64,000 nucleotides of DNA, taken from NCBI RefSeq assembly GCF_008630535.1, contig NZ_VWPH01000003.1:124001-188000 (forward strand), given 5' to 3'. A program made the position numbers and the translations under genes. Source of the DNA: Saccharopolyspora hirsuta. GTDB taxonomy: Bacteria; Actinomycetota; Actinomycetes; Mycobacteriales; Pseudonocardiaceae. The notes beneath the pieces were generated by a model, which saw only the letters and a program-made list of their open reading frames with translations, had not been told where the DNA came from and did no database searches. Of the stretch, positions 31,446 to 39,487 are shown piece after piece (the stretch's first letter is position 1; each line of letters starts with the position of its first letter).

Positions 31446-33619
31446 CTCGCTTCCCGCTCACTGTCACGCTCCGTGACAGTCTTGGCGATGTCGGCGCGGA
31501 CGATGCCGATCCGGTTCGCGCCCTTGCCGTCGTCGGTGGTTCCCCAGACCTGCCCGGTGCGGATGCCGTGCCGCTTGAGCGCGGCAGTCAGGTCGGCGGC
31601 TTCCCGGTACGTCTCGTAGACATCGGGGCGGAGCTCGTAGAGCCGGGCGATGACGCGCTCGTTCCAGACCTTCTTCTCGGTCTCGGGCACCACGGCCAGG
31701 ATGTCCTCCAGCAGCGTGTCCCGGCGCGTGCTCTCCTCGACTTGCAGGGCTTCGCCGATGGCGTGCCCGGAGAGGGTCCCCGCCTTCTCACGCAGGGCAC
31801 GGGCGTAGGCGGCGACCTTCTCCGAGGCCGGGCCGTCGAGCCCGGCGACGGTGCGCACGATCTGCGCGTCGGAGCCCTCACCGACCAGGTAGCCGATGCC
31901 CTTGTCCGCCCACGCGAACGTGGTTGCCCGCACGCCCTGCTTGTACTTCGAGGTGCCCAGCACCATGTCGTTTTCGGTCTGGCCCTGCACCTTCAGGCAG
32001 AACCGGGTGGAGACGTTCGCCGAGATGCCGGTCGGCAGGCTCTTGGCGTCCGGGCGCTGGGTGGCCAGGATCAGGATGATCCCTAGCGCCGGACCGCGCT
32101 TGACCAGGTCAGTGCAGATCCCGGCCAGCTCCTCGCCGTACTCCTCGTGCTCGAACCACACCTGGCATTCGTCCACGCCGATGACGATCGGGTGCAGCTT
32201 CAGGGACTTCTTGCTGGCCAGGTCCGGGGTGACCTTGTTCTCCGGGGCCATGCCCTGCTTGGCCAGGTCCCGGATGAGCTTGGCCCGGCGGCGCAGCTCC
32301 TCGCGGAGTCCGCGCAGGTCAGCCACGCCCTTTTCGATCTCGTCCTCGTCGTCGCCGACCCCGTGGACGTGGGTGACCTTCTCCAGCGGGTCGAGGTCGC
32401 CGGTGCCCTTGAGGTCGTAGGTGTGCAGCTCGGCGCGCGGGTCCAGGGCGGCGATGAGCAGCAGCTCACGCAGCGCGAAGGTCTTGCCCATGCGCGGGAT
32501 CGCGCCGATGGCGACGCTGGTGAACATCAGCCGCAGGTCGACCCACCGGCCGCGCTGGTCGGTGCCGAAGGGCTGGGGCTGGAACAGGTCGACCTGCTTG
32601 CCGCTGCGCAGGGCCCATGCGGGCTGCTTCGCCTTGCGCATGTCCTGGTCACCGACCCACAGCACCATCCGACCGGCGTGCTCGGAGTTGTCGGCCTCCG
32701 GCCACACACACCCCAGCGGGCGGCGCAGGCCGGACGCGAGCTTCTCGCGGCGGTCCATGATGTCCCCGGCCGTCACCCCGTACGGCAGATCAACGTCAGC
32801 CCGCCAGCCCTTGCCGTCCCGGCTGATCGGCTTGGGGAACCCGATCCCTTCCCCGCCCTTGCCTACAGCCTGGTTGATCTGCGAGATCCCCAGCGAGGAC
32901 AGGGCACGAGTCACCGCGTCGCTGGTCAGCTTGGGCACCTTGGTGGCCTCAACCGCCCGGCTGGCGATCGGCTTGTCCGCGGGAGCTCCCAACCAGCCCA
33001 ACGCGCCGACGGCACCGGCAACGATCGACCACTGCACGATCTCGGGCAGCATGGCCCGGCCAACCAGGAACGCAGTGATTCCGGCTGCCCCGAGCCCGAT
33101 TGCCATCACGGCGCGGGTGCGGACCCGGTGGTCACGCTGAATCGACAGCTTCAGGTACTCGCTGGCGTCCTCGCGGCGGGCCGACGCACCGCGGACCGGA
33201 CGCCCTTCCGCGTCGGTCAGCCACGCCACCAGCCCGCCGATCAGGCGCAGCGAGCCCTGCGGAACCCGGGCAAGGACCCGAGCGATGTAGACCGGGCAGC
33301 GCACCGCGTGGAACGCGATGGTGTGCCCGGCGTAGCCCAGTGCCCACCGTGCGGTGTCGCGGAACTCCTGGGTGCTCTTCGCCCACGCGGGCAGGATCGG
33401 CTGCCGCTTCTCGGAGCGCACCAGCTCGGTACCCGGCTGCCGCTTCTCCGGCTGGTCGACCTGCGTCGGCTCCACCAGCTCGCCTTCGAGAACCTCGCCG
33501 GACTCGGCGTCGGTTCCGTCGAGGCGCTGGGAGGGGAAGTGCAACACCCGCGCTTCCTCGCTGGTCACGGTCTCGGCGCTCTGCTCGCTGGGGCGCTGGT
33601 CATCGGTGCGCTCGGTCAT
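31442..33619 (-). CDS. FtsK/SpoIIIE-type conjugal translocase (TraB/TraSA-like)
   Basis: A 725-residue DNA translocase. The first 160 residues are hydrophilic, two transmembrane helices follow (about 168-188 and 195-212), then the RecA-like motor: Walker A IGAIPRMGKT (371-380), YDLKGTGDLDPL, Walker B PIVIGVDECQVWF, and LILATQRPDAKSLPTGISANVSTRF, the usual FtsK sensor region. The C-terminal part ends in a winged-helix-like segment (LKRHGIRTGQVWG) that would recognise clt sites. It moves double-stranded plasmid DNA between hyphae. ATG 33619 overlaps the upstream gene stop (ATGA). Confidence 0.95.
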   Translation of the reverse strand: MTERTDDQRPSEQSAETVTSEEARVLHFPSQRLDGTDAESGEVLEGELVEPTQVDQPEKRQPGTELVRSEKRQPILPAWAKSTQEFRDTARWALGYAGHTIAFHAVRCPVYIARVLARVPQGSLRLIGGLVAWLTDAEGRPVRGASARREDASEYLKLSIQRDHRVRTRAVMAIGLGAAGITAFLVGRAMLPEIVQWSIVAGAVGALGWLGAPADKPIASRAVEATKVPKLTSDAVTRALSSLGISQINQAVGKGGEGIGFPKPISRDGKGWRADVDLPYGVTAGDIMDRREKLASGLRRPLGCVWPEADNSEHAGRMVLWVGDQDMRKAKQPAWALRSGKQVDLFQPQPFGTDQRGRWVDLRLMFTSVAIGAIPRMGKTFALRELLLIAALDPRAELHTYDLKGTGDLDPLEKVTHVHGVGDDEDEIEKGVADLRGLREELRRRAKLIRDLAKQGMAPENKVTPDLASKKSLKLHPIVIGVDECQVWFEHEEYGEELAGICTDLVKRGPALGIILILATQRPDAKSLPTGISANVSTRFCLKVQGQTENDMVLGTSKYKQGVRATTFAWADKGIGYLVGEGSDAQIVRTVAGLDGPASEKVAAYARALREKAGTLSGHAIGEALQVEESTRRDTLLEDILAVVPETEKKVWNERVIARLYELRPDVYETYREAADLTAALKRHGIRTGQVWGTTDDGKGANRIGIVRADIAKTVTERDSEREAS

Positions 33620-34515
33620 CGCGCCACCTCCAAGCGGTCGTCCTTGATCAGGTGAGCAAGCGCGGCCCCCATGCCCAGCACTGCAACGGGCAGGCAGGCG
33701 ACCAGCGCGGTGATCGGCCACGGCGCGGCGTCCATGCCAGCGGCCTTCATCAAGTGGTAAGCGATCTGCCCCAGGGCCCCCAGCAGCAGAGACCCGAGAG
33801 CGGACCACTTGGCGAACCGCCGAGCTCGGGCCGGGACCTGCCCGGACATCCACACCCTCAGGGCGTAGGCTGCGTAGGTCTCCATCCCGATCGGCAGGGT
33901 GATCGCGGTGTTGAGGGCGAACCCGTCGGCGATCCCGGGCAGCGGGTGCACGATCCCGAAACCGGTAAGCCCACCCAGGCCTACCCAGCCGGACCAGATC
34001 GCCACGAACGCGGGCAGCGACAGCAGCAGCACCGGCCACGCCGACAGCGGCTTACCCAACCGGCTTGCGCGGGTGGGCTCAGCCGGGTCCGAAACCGCCG
34101 TGACCGGCTCGGACTCCGCCTTGCGTGTCTGCGGGGTCTCAGCGGCCGCAGCCGGGCTCGGCTCCGGTGCCGACTCGGCCACATCGGGACCGGCCACCGC
34201 CTCGGCACCCGCGCCAGAGGTGGTGTCGCCGGGGTGACCATCCCCGGGTTCGTCGCGGGTGGTCTCGGACTCCGTACCCACCTGGGCGGGGATGGACTCG
34301 GTGACCAGGTGCAGCCGGGTCGGCGAGTCGGGCGCGGACTCCTGCCGTTCGGCGTTGAGCTGGTCGAGGATCGCGCGGGCCTTCGTCGCGCCGATCCGCA
34401 GCTCGTTCATGAGCTTGTTGCGGCCCGGCACCCGGCCGAGGTCGGCGGCGAGCTGGCGGGCACGGGGCAGCAGTTCCTCCACCGGCACCGGGTACGCACT
34501 CTTCGCGGTCGTCAT
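33616..34515 (-). CDS. Spd-like membrane protein with N-terminal DNA-binding segment (DUF2637-type)
   Basis: A 299-residue protein. Residues about 10-55 look like a winged-helix/HTH (LPRARQLAADLGRVPGRNKLMNELRIGATKARAILDQL), 60-150 are acidic and disordered, and 155-290 hold four transmembrane helices of the DUF2637/Spd type (WPVLLLSLPAFVAIWSGWVGLG... and PWPITALVACLPVAVLGMGAALAHL). Spread proteins move the element within the recipient mycelium after transfer. The gene overlaps traB behind and the next gene ahead by ATGA, so it belongs to one coupled chain. Confidence 0.85.
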   Translation of the reverse strand: MTTAKSAYPVPVEELLPRARQLAADLGRVPGRNKLMNELRIGATKARAILDQLNAERQESAPDSPTRLHLVTESIPAQVGTESETTRDEPGDGHPGDTTSGAGAEAVAGPDVAESAPEPSPAAAAETPQTRKAESEPVTAVSDPAEPTRASRLGKPLSAWPVLLLSLPAFVAIWSGWVGLGGLTGFGIVHPLPGIADGFALNTAITLPIGMETYAAYALRVWMSGQVPARARRFAKWSALGSLLLGALGQIAYHLMKAAGMDAAPWPITALVACLPVAVLGMGAALAHLIKDDRLEVAR

Positions 34516-34799
34516 CGGCCGCTCACCCCCAGACGCAGCCGCGGGGCTGGGGCGATCTCGCCGAGACGATCGGCACCGGCCCACACCCGGCGCAGCACCA
34601 CGACCGCGCCGAAGAGCACCAGCCCGGCCGTGCGGGCTGCCCCGGACACCACTGCCAGCAGCACCAGCACCACCGCGGGCAGGACGGTGGTCACCGCGAA
34701 CCGACCAACCACAATCAGCGTGAACAACGTCAGCGGCAGGACCACCAAGGCCAGGAACTCGACCAGCCGGAACCCGGCCCCGAGCAGCGCGGTTTTCAT
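34512..34799 (-). CDS. Small Spd-like membrane protein
   Basis: A 95-residue hydrophobic protein with two or three predicted transmembrane helices (LVEFLALVVLPLTLFTLIVVGRF, LPAVVLVLLAVVSG, AGLVLFGAVVVLRRVW) and a basic end. It overlaps both neighbours by 4 bases (ATGA). Small hydrophobic proteins at this place in AICEs are usually called Spd proteins; direct homology cannot be shown here. Confidence 0.82.
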   Translation of the reverse strand: MKTALLGAGFRLVEFLALVVLPLTLFTLIVVGRFAVTTVLPAVVLVLLAVVSGAARTAGLVLFGAVVVLRRVWAGADRLGEIAPAPRLRLGVSGR

Positions 34800-35161
34800 C
34801 GCGTACCTCCGTCGTACTGGTCGTGCTGGTGGGTGGTACGCACCTCGCGGCAGCGGCGGCAGACCTTCGCGCGCTCCCCACAGCCGCCGGAGAGGTAGCC
34901 GTCTACGCACATGCACTGGTGTTCCTCGCCCCAGCGATGTCCCACGTAGGCGCAGATCAGGCGGGGATGGCAGGCGGAGCAGTACAGCTCCAGCGTGGGC
35001 AGCACCTCCCACGCACCGGCCCCGTCCGGGCCGCCCTCGGAGGTGACCGCTTCCAGCGCGTCCCCCTCGTCGAAAAAGTGCACGATCACGCCCGCCGCAT
35101 CGCTGGCCGTGGTCCCGCAGCTGTCACACACGGCGACGGCGTACGGGTGCTTCCGTAACAT
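34796..35161 (-). CDS. Cysteine-rich putative zinc-ribbon protein
   Basis: A 121-residue soluble protein with at least ten cysteines in pairs (CDSC, CSAC, CMC, CRRC) and several histidines, consistent with two or more zinc ribbons. The middle segment FFDEGDALEAVTSEGGPDGAGAWEVLP is acidic. Not recognised. It is coupled to the small membrane gene behind it (ATGA). It may bind nucleic acid or be a structural partner of the transfer complex; neither is supported beyond position. Confidence 0.75.
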   Translation of the reverse strand: MLRKHPYAVAVCDSCGTTASDAAGVIVHFFDEGDALEAVTSEGGPDGAGAWEVLPTLELYCSACHPRLICAYVGHRWGEEHQCMCVDGYLSGGCGERAKVCRRCREVRTTHQHDQYDGGTR

Positions 35162-35248
35162 CAGGGATCTCCTAGCGGTCGAAAGGTGGTTGGGAGACCC
35201 GGCCCAGCAGGTGTTCTTGGCGGAATGTGCTGCTGGGCCGGGGCGCGA

Positions 35249-35428
35249 CTACTTCCCCGCGGCCTTCTTCGCGGCCTGGCAGGCCGGGCACTTCGGCGAG
35301 GCCGCCCCGAGGTACCAGTACTCGGACAGGGTCTTGCGGGTTTCGGCCTTCAGGCCGCACCAGAAGATGACCGTCCCGCTCCACAGGGACGTCTTCTTCG
35401 TCTCGTGCCACATGTCGTCGCTGGCCAT
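35249..35428 (-). CDS. Small protein with CxxC pair (59 residues)
   Basis: Reading the minus strand from ATG 35428 gives MASDDMWHETKKTSLWSGTV followed by IFWCGLK, a YWYLGAASPKCPACQ segment with one CxxC, and a Lys-rich end. A GGAGGCGG ribosome site precedes it. The size and packed position within the operon support a real gene; function unknown. Confidence 0.65.
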   Translation of the reverse strand: MASDDMWHETKKTSLWSGTVIFWCGLKAETRKTLSEYWYLGAASPKCPACQAAKKAAGK

Positions 35429-35446
35429 GTCTCCGCCTCCCCTGTC

Positions 35447-35581
35447 TCAGTCCTCGCCCAGCAGGCCGCAGGTGTCGCAGCCGCAGCACGGGCACCCGCC
35501 CTGGTCCTGGCACTCCGGGCACGCGGCCGTCGCGTCGAGGACCTCGCCCTCGATGACCGGCCCCACCAACTCATTGCCCAT
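35447..35581 (-). CDS. Metallothionein-like tiny Cys-rich protein (44 residues)
   Basis: A 44-residue acidic protein with seven cysteines clustered in CPECQDQGGCPCCGCDTCG. It starts at ATG 35581 and ends 18 bases before the next gene. The cluster could bind two metal ions, like a zinc knuckle or metallothionein. Not recognised; found only because of its place in the tightly packed operon. Confidence 0.6.
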   Translation of the reverse strand: MGNELVGPVIEGEVLDATAACPECQDQGGCPCCGCDTCGLLGED

Positions 35582-35598
35582 GACGTCTCCAGCCGGAC

Positions 35599-35760
35599 TC
35601 AGCGCCGCCACCACGGCACGTTCTCGGCGGCCCGGGCGACGCGGTCGTTGGCGGCCAGGTACTCGTCGGTCTCCGTGCGGTCGCGGCGGCTGACCTTCTC
35701 CAGCTCGGCCTGCGCGGTCTTGTACTCGTCGACGGCCTGCTTCTTGCTGTTCCAACCCAT
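35599..35760 (-). CDS. Small charged helical protein (53 residues)
   Basis: A 53-residue protein, MGWNSKKQAVDEYKTAQAEL..., predicted to be a single long charged helix ending NVPWWRR. ATG 35760 follows AAGGA. Not recognised; supported by codon context and operon packing. Confidence 0.6.
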   Translation of the reverse strand: MGWNSKKQAVDEYKTAQAELEKVSRRDRTETDEYLAANDRVARAAENVPWWRR

Positions 35761-35777
35761 CTCGGTGTCCTTCCTCC

Positions 35778-36164
35778 TCAGGCGGCTTGCGCCGCGGTGG
35801 TGGTGCAGTTCCAGCAGATTCGCGGGCGGGGCAGGCAGTACCCGGCGTCGCTCCCGCATCGGGTGCAGCGGCGGCGGGCAGCCATCGCCGCGGCCAGGGC
35901 CCGGCGCTGCGCCAGCGTCGGGACCCGCTTCGGCTTGGCCTGGTTCACGTCGTAAAGCCCGGCCCACGCCTTGCCGCGGCGCCAGACGAGCTGGGCGACG
36001 ATGCCGTGCCCGCCCGGGCACAGCCCCGCGGCCCGCAGCTGGCGGCGGGTCGCCAGCCCCTTCGGGGCCAGGCCGAACGGGAAGGTCGGCAGCCCGTTCG
36101 CGATCCAGCCGAACTCACGGCGGCCGTCGGGCAGCTCGACCAGCTCCAGCTTGCGCCTGCTCAT
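35778..36164 (-). CDS. RRQRL-motif-like zinc-binding protein
   Basis: A 128-residue basic protein resembling the RRQRL-motif zinc-binding proteins found in AICEs: FGWIANGLPTFPFGLAPKGLATRRQLRAAGLCPGGHG, then VWRRGKAWAGLYDVNQAKPKRVPTLAQRRALAAAMAARR, and CTRCG...CLPRPRICWNC, two CxxC units for one zinc. The conserved RRQL/CPGG part and basic character suggest nucleic-acid binding in transfer. ATG 36164 is the only start giving the family N-terminus. Confidence 0.82.
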   Translation of the reverse strand: MSRRKLELVELPDGRREFGWIANGLPTFPFGLAPKGLATRRQLRAAGLCPGGHGIVAQLVWRRGKAWAGLYDVNQAKPKRVPTLAQRRALAAAMAARRRCTRCGSDAGYCLPRPRICWNCTTTAAQAA

Positions 36165-36192
36165 CGCCAAGACCTCCACAGTGGCCAGTCGG

Positions 36193-37218
36193 TCAGAGCC
36201 GGTTGCCGTACTGCTCGATCTCCGAGACCGCCGCGTAAACCAACTGGTGCAGCTCGCTGACACGCTGCCCTTCCTCGGACAGGTCCCGGAACGCGGCGAT
36301 GGCCTGCAGCACCTCGGACTGCTGGGACTGGCCGAGCGTGGTGTAGAGGTGCCCGGCGATCTCGCCAGCCCACTGCTGGACCTGGGCCAGCGCGGCGTAG
36401 ATCTGCTCGGTCTTGGTCTTGGTGTTGGCGAGCGCGGCCTGGATCTCCTCGATACCGGCCATGGCAGAACCTCCCGTGTGCGTGGTGGTGGTTGGGGTGC
36501 TGGGTGCCGTCGGACGCGAGGCCTGGGTGGCGGTGACGATGCGCCGGACTTCGGTGCCGTTGAGTCGGCTGCGGGTGAGCAGCTGCTGGGCAACGGCGGT
36601 GATGTGGGGCCAGCGCTGGGCGATCCGGGCGTCGGCAGTGCGGTTGGCGCTGTCCATCGCCTCCCGCATCGACACGCGCCTGCCGCGGTCGTTTTCGAGG
36701 TTGATCACGTCCCCGAAACCGCCGTAGGCGACGTCGATGCGGTTGGCGTGGGTGTCCCACCCCCGCTCTGCCAGCCACCGCAGGTTGGCGCGCATTCCCG
36801 CGACGATGTAGGCGTGGTAGTCGTCGGTGGCGACGCGCTTCCCCTCCATGTCCCAGCGGGTCATGCCACCGGACGACAACGACGTGCCGTGGACGCTGGT
36901 GTCTTGATGCCCCAGCAACACCTCATCCAGGACGAAACCCGCGTCGGTGCCGACGACGGCGTGCGCGGCCTCGTGCACCGCGAAGTACTCCCGCCGGTCC
37001 TTCTCCGGCATCCACTTCAGCGGCTGCTCAAGAACCAGCTTCGGCGTGCCGTACTGCTCAACCGCGGCGTGAATCCGTGCAAGACACCCGCCACAACGGC
37101 TGAAGTCGGCGTTCACCAGGTGCTCGAACCGCTTGCCCCACCCCTCGCTGAGGATCGAGGCAGTGCAATCAGCACACAGAACCTCGGCGTACCGCAGCAC
37201 CTTCTCGTCCGACCCCAT
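36193..37218 (-). CDS. HEAAH metalloprotease-like protein with zinc ribbon and helical C-terminal module
   Basis: A 341-residue protein of novel layout. C15xxC18 and C42xxC45 form a likely zinc ribbon; residues 80-90 read AVHEAAHAVVG, the HExxH zincin helix in the form used by FtsH/M41 peptidases (HEAAHA), followed by VLDEVLLGHQDTS and an Asp-rich helical region. A Thr/Pro linker (about 235-254) leads to an 89-residue helical module. That module has its own GGGAGG ribosome site and ATG at 36462 in the same frame, so a separate short product is likely. No AAA domain is present. It starts in a TGATG overlap with the gene before it. Confidence 0.78.
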   Translation of the reverse strand: MGSDEKVLRYAEVLCADCTASILSEGWGKRFEHLVNADFSRCGGCLARIHAAVEQYGTPKLVLEQPLKWMPEKDRREYFAVHEAAHAVVGTDAGFVLDEVLLGHQDTSVHGTSLSSGGMTRWDMEGKRVATDDYHAYIVAGMRANLRWLAERGWDTHANRIDVAYGGFGDVINLENDRGRRVSMREAMDSANRTADARIAQRWPHITAVAQQLLTRSRLNGTEVRRIVTATQASRPTAPSTPTTTTHTGGSAMAGIEEIQAALANTKTKTEQIYAALAQVQQWAGEIAGHLYTTLGQSQQSEVLQAIAAFRDLSEEGQRVSELHQLVYAAVSEIEQYGNRL

Positions 37219-37394
37219 CACGCCGCGCCTCCGGAAAGGACGGTCATGAACTCGATGGCCTTGCCCGCTCCGGCGCGGATGAAGGACGCGGACTCGCTGG
37301 GCCAACGCACGACGATGAAGATCAGGGCGGCGACCATCAGGAACGCCTTGAACGACCCCTTGCCGGGGTGCGCGAGAACGGGCTGACGTGCCAT
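37218..37394 (-). CDS. Small single-span membrane protein
   Basis: A 58-residue protein with a basic lead (MARQPVLAHPGKGSF), one transmembrane helix (AFLMVAALIFIVV) and a short amphipathic tail. Both its start and stop use TGATG overlaps with its neighbours, indicating translational coupling with the metalloprotease-like gene, whose membrane partner it could be (inference). Confidence 0.7.
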   Translation of the reverse strand: MARQPVLAHPGKGSFKAFLMVAALIFIVVRWPSESASFIRAGAGKAIEFMTVLSGGAA

Positions 37395-37678
37395 CACGCG
37401 GCCTCGCCATCGGTCGCCGGGAACGAGATGTAGGAGGTCTTCGCGGGCGGCAGGGCGCGGAGAACCCGCCGCTCGGTGCGCCGGTTGCGGCGCTTCTCGG
37501 CGATGTCGGTGGCCAGCGACGACGGCTGGCGCAGGGCCGCCTCGTCGAACTCGGAGTAGGCCTCGCTGATCAGGATGTTGATCGCGGTCTCGTTCAGCCC
37601 ATCCGGCGCGTTGTACGACTCGACCGGGGCCTCGTCCAGCCACTTGGCGATCGAGCGGGGGACCGATCCGTACCTCAT
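37394..37678 (-). CDS. First gene of the AICE operon, uncharacterised
   Basis: A 94-residue soluble protein: MRYGSVPRSIAKWLDEAPVE, an acidic helical middle (AINILISEAYSEFDEAAL) and a strongly basic stretch EKRRNRRTERRVLRALPP. Not recognised. It starts just downstream of GTTTG-type operators shared with the divergent GntR gene and is the promoter-proximal gene of the 16-gene minus-strand run. Confidence 0.7.
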   Translation of the reverse strand: MRYGSVPRSIAKWLDEAPVESYNAPDGLNETAINILISEAYSEFDEAALRQPSSLATDIAEKRRNRRTERRVLRALPPAKTSYISFPATDGEAA

Positions 37679-37705
37679 GACGCTCCCAACTTCGCGGGTC
37701 TGCAG

Positions 37706-37797
37706 GTTTGAGGGTTTGACCTCAAACTTTCGATGTTGAGCACGTTAACCCGGCCGCGAACCAAGCGCAAGGGGGTTTGCCTGCAAACCTTCAAACC
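37706..37797. promoter_or_regulatory. GTTTG-type operators of the divergent AICE control region
   Basis: GTTTGAG/CTCAAAC form an inverted repeat at 37706-37727 (with another GTTTGA inside), and GGTTTGCCTGCAAACC (37774-37789) is a perfect inverted repeat with a CAAACC half-site after it. One set faces the minus-strand operon, the other the GntR gene, fitting a KorSA-like master repressor. Confidence 0.7.
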
Positions 37798-37814
37798 GGC
37801 GTACTATGCGACGC

Positions 37815-38627
37815 ATGGAACCTCGACCGACCGCCGTCGCAGCGCCGATGCAGCTGCGCATTGCGGACGACATCCGAATGCAGATTGAGCGGGGCGAGCT
37901 GACACCAGGCGACCCGCTACCGACGTTGCACGAGCTGGCCGCCCAGTGGGGGTGCTCCCTCAACTCTGCGCGGTCGGCAATTTCCCTGCTCAAGCAGCAG
38001 GGGCTGATCACCGGAGGCCGCGGGAAAGCACCGGTCGTGCGCACCCAGCCCCGCCAGGTTGTCCGGTCTTCGAACCGCCACCAGGTCGAGAAGGACCTCG
38101 TTCTGGCGGGCGAGGACGAGCGGGGGCAGAACGGCGTTGCTGAGAACGACCTCGGGGTGCCGCTCGACGACCTGAAGTTCACGGCCACCCACGAGGTCAT
38201 CAGCGCTGACGCCGACCTCGCGGAAGGCTTCGGCATCGAGCCGGGTGCCGACGTGCTTCGCCGCGTGTTCGAACTGGCCGACCCGAAATCAGGTCACCTC
38301 GAAGCGTGGAGCGTCTCGTACATCCCGTACGACCTGGTCAGCGCCGCGCCGGAGATCTTCGAATCGACCAAGCCTCACCCCGGCGGCACGCAGCACCAGC
38401 TCTACGCGGCCGCCGGGATCGAGCTCGCCCGCATCGATGACGAGGTCACGTCGGCGATGCCCACTACTGTCACTGCGCAGCAGTGGGGCATGGACCCGGG
38501 CATCCCGATGATCCGCGTCCGTCGAATCTCCATCGACACGCAGGGCCGGACCGTCGAGATCTCCGACGCCGACTTCCCCGCCGATCGAACCAAGCTGCAC
38601 TTCTCAACACCGCTGACCTTGTGGTGA
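37815..38627 (+). CDS. GntR/HutC-family regulator (KorSA-like) of the AICE
   Basis: A 270-residue regulator: N-terminal GntR winged helix (IADDIRMQIERGELTPGDPLPTLHELAAQWGCSLNSARSAISLLKQQGLI) and a C-terminal UTRA effector domain (FTATHEVISADADLAEGFGIEPGADVLRRVFELA ... MIRVRRISIDTQGRTVEISDADFPADR). It is divergent from the long element operon and separated from it by GTTTG-type operators, as expected of the repressor that keeps AICE replication and transfer off. An ATG 9 bases upstream is an equal alternative; neither has a clear ribosome site, so the mRNA may be nearly leaderless. Confidence 0.88.
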   Translation: MEPRPTAVAAPMQLRIADDIRMQIERGELTPGDPLPTLHELAAQWGCSLNSARSAISLLKQQGLITGGRGKAPVVRTQPRQVVRSSNRHQVEKDLVLAGEDERGQNGVAENDLGVPLDDLKFTATHEVISADADLAEGFGIEPGADVLRRVFELADPKSGHLEAWSVSYIPYDLVSAAPEIFESTKPHPGGTQHQLYAAAGIELARIDDEVTSAMPTTVTAQQWGMDPGIPMIRVRRISIDTQGRTVEISDADFPADRTKLHFSTPLTLW

Positions 38628-38662
38628 CCCCCGCCCCGAACCGCGCAGGAAACGGAGACCTC

Positions 38663-39487
38663 ATGCCCCGGATCTCGATCGTTACGGCAGCGTACGGACC
38701 CACCGCGACCTACTTGGGCGAGACGATCGACAGCGTCAAGGCCCAAGCGCTCCCCCCCGGTTGGGAGCTCGAATGGGTCGTCCAGGAAGACGGGGATGCC
38801 CCCTCCTTGGCCGCGCAGTTCGACGGGCTCGACTTCGCCCGCTACGAGGCCAACGAAGCACAGCTGGGCCTCGCGGTTACCCGCAACCTCGCGCTGTCGC
38901 GGGTAACCGGTGACCTGGTGCAGATCCTTGACCACGACGACATCCTGCTGCCAGATGCCTTGACGGCCCTGATTCCGCGGTTCGCCAACCCGGCCATCCA
39001 CTGGGCAATCGGGCAGGCTGACGACCTGATGCCGGACGGAAGCCGCGCCTCGTTCGCGTCCATGCTCGACCACGGCGTCGTTCCGGCTGGCCGCGTCAAC
39101 GAGTGGGCTGCCGACAACGGCGGCAACTGGCCGATTCACTGCGCCGGGCTGATGATGCGCGCCGCGACACTCCGCGCTCTTGGCGGCTGGGCCGCCTCCC
39201 CGGCAGATGACGACCTGGTGATGTTCGCGGCGCTGTCCGAAGTGGTCGACGGTTACAACGACCCTGCCCTGACCTGGCTTTATCGGCAGCACCCCAACCA
39301 GACCCACAAGACGCAGTCCTGGAAGACGTGGGGCAACGCTGGTCGGCGGATCGCCCTGCAGCGCGCAGCCGCGGTCCGTGCCGCTGGGATCTTCGCGGCA
39401 GAGCCGGTCGCGCCCGTCGACGGGGCCGCCGTCGAAGCGGTCGAGGTCGGCCAGCTCATCCCGAAGGAGAACTACCCGGGCCGCTGA
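38663..39487 (+). CDS. Family 2 glycosyltransferase carried by the AICE
   Basis: A 274-residue GT-A fold glycosyltransferase: RISIVTAAYGPTATYLGETIDSVKAQ at the nucleotide-sugar end, LGLAVTRNLALSRVTGDLVQILDHDDILLPDAL with the DxD-type metal site, and a later CAGLMMRAATLRALGGW acceptor loop. There is no membrane segment. It lies 35 bases after the GntR gene with a GGAG ribosome site and probably shares its transcript. The sugar and acceptor are unknown; it may modify the host surface or a small molecule. A perfect 16-bp hairpin follows the stop. Confidence 0.9.
   Translation: MPRISIVTAAYGPTATYLGETIDSVKAQALPPGWELEWVVQEDGDAPSLAAQFDGLDFARYEANEAQLGLAVTRNLALSRVTGDLVQILDHDDILLPDALTALIPRFANPAIHWAIGQADDLMPDGSRASFASMLDHGVVPAGRVNEWAADNGGNWPIHCAGLMMRAATLRALGGWAASPADDDLVMFAALSEVVDGYNDPALTWLYRQHPNQTHKTQSWKTWGNAGRRIALQRAAAVRAAGIFAAEPVAPVDGAAVEAVEVGQLIPKENYPGR

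Noticed and set aside
36193..36462. WXG100/ESX-type secretion substrate in the C-terminal module of the metalloprotease-like protein
   Set aside because: A WAG tripeptide occurs in an 89-residue helical segment, but its position is early and the YxxxD/E tail signal is not convincing; no ESX genes are nearby.
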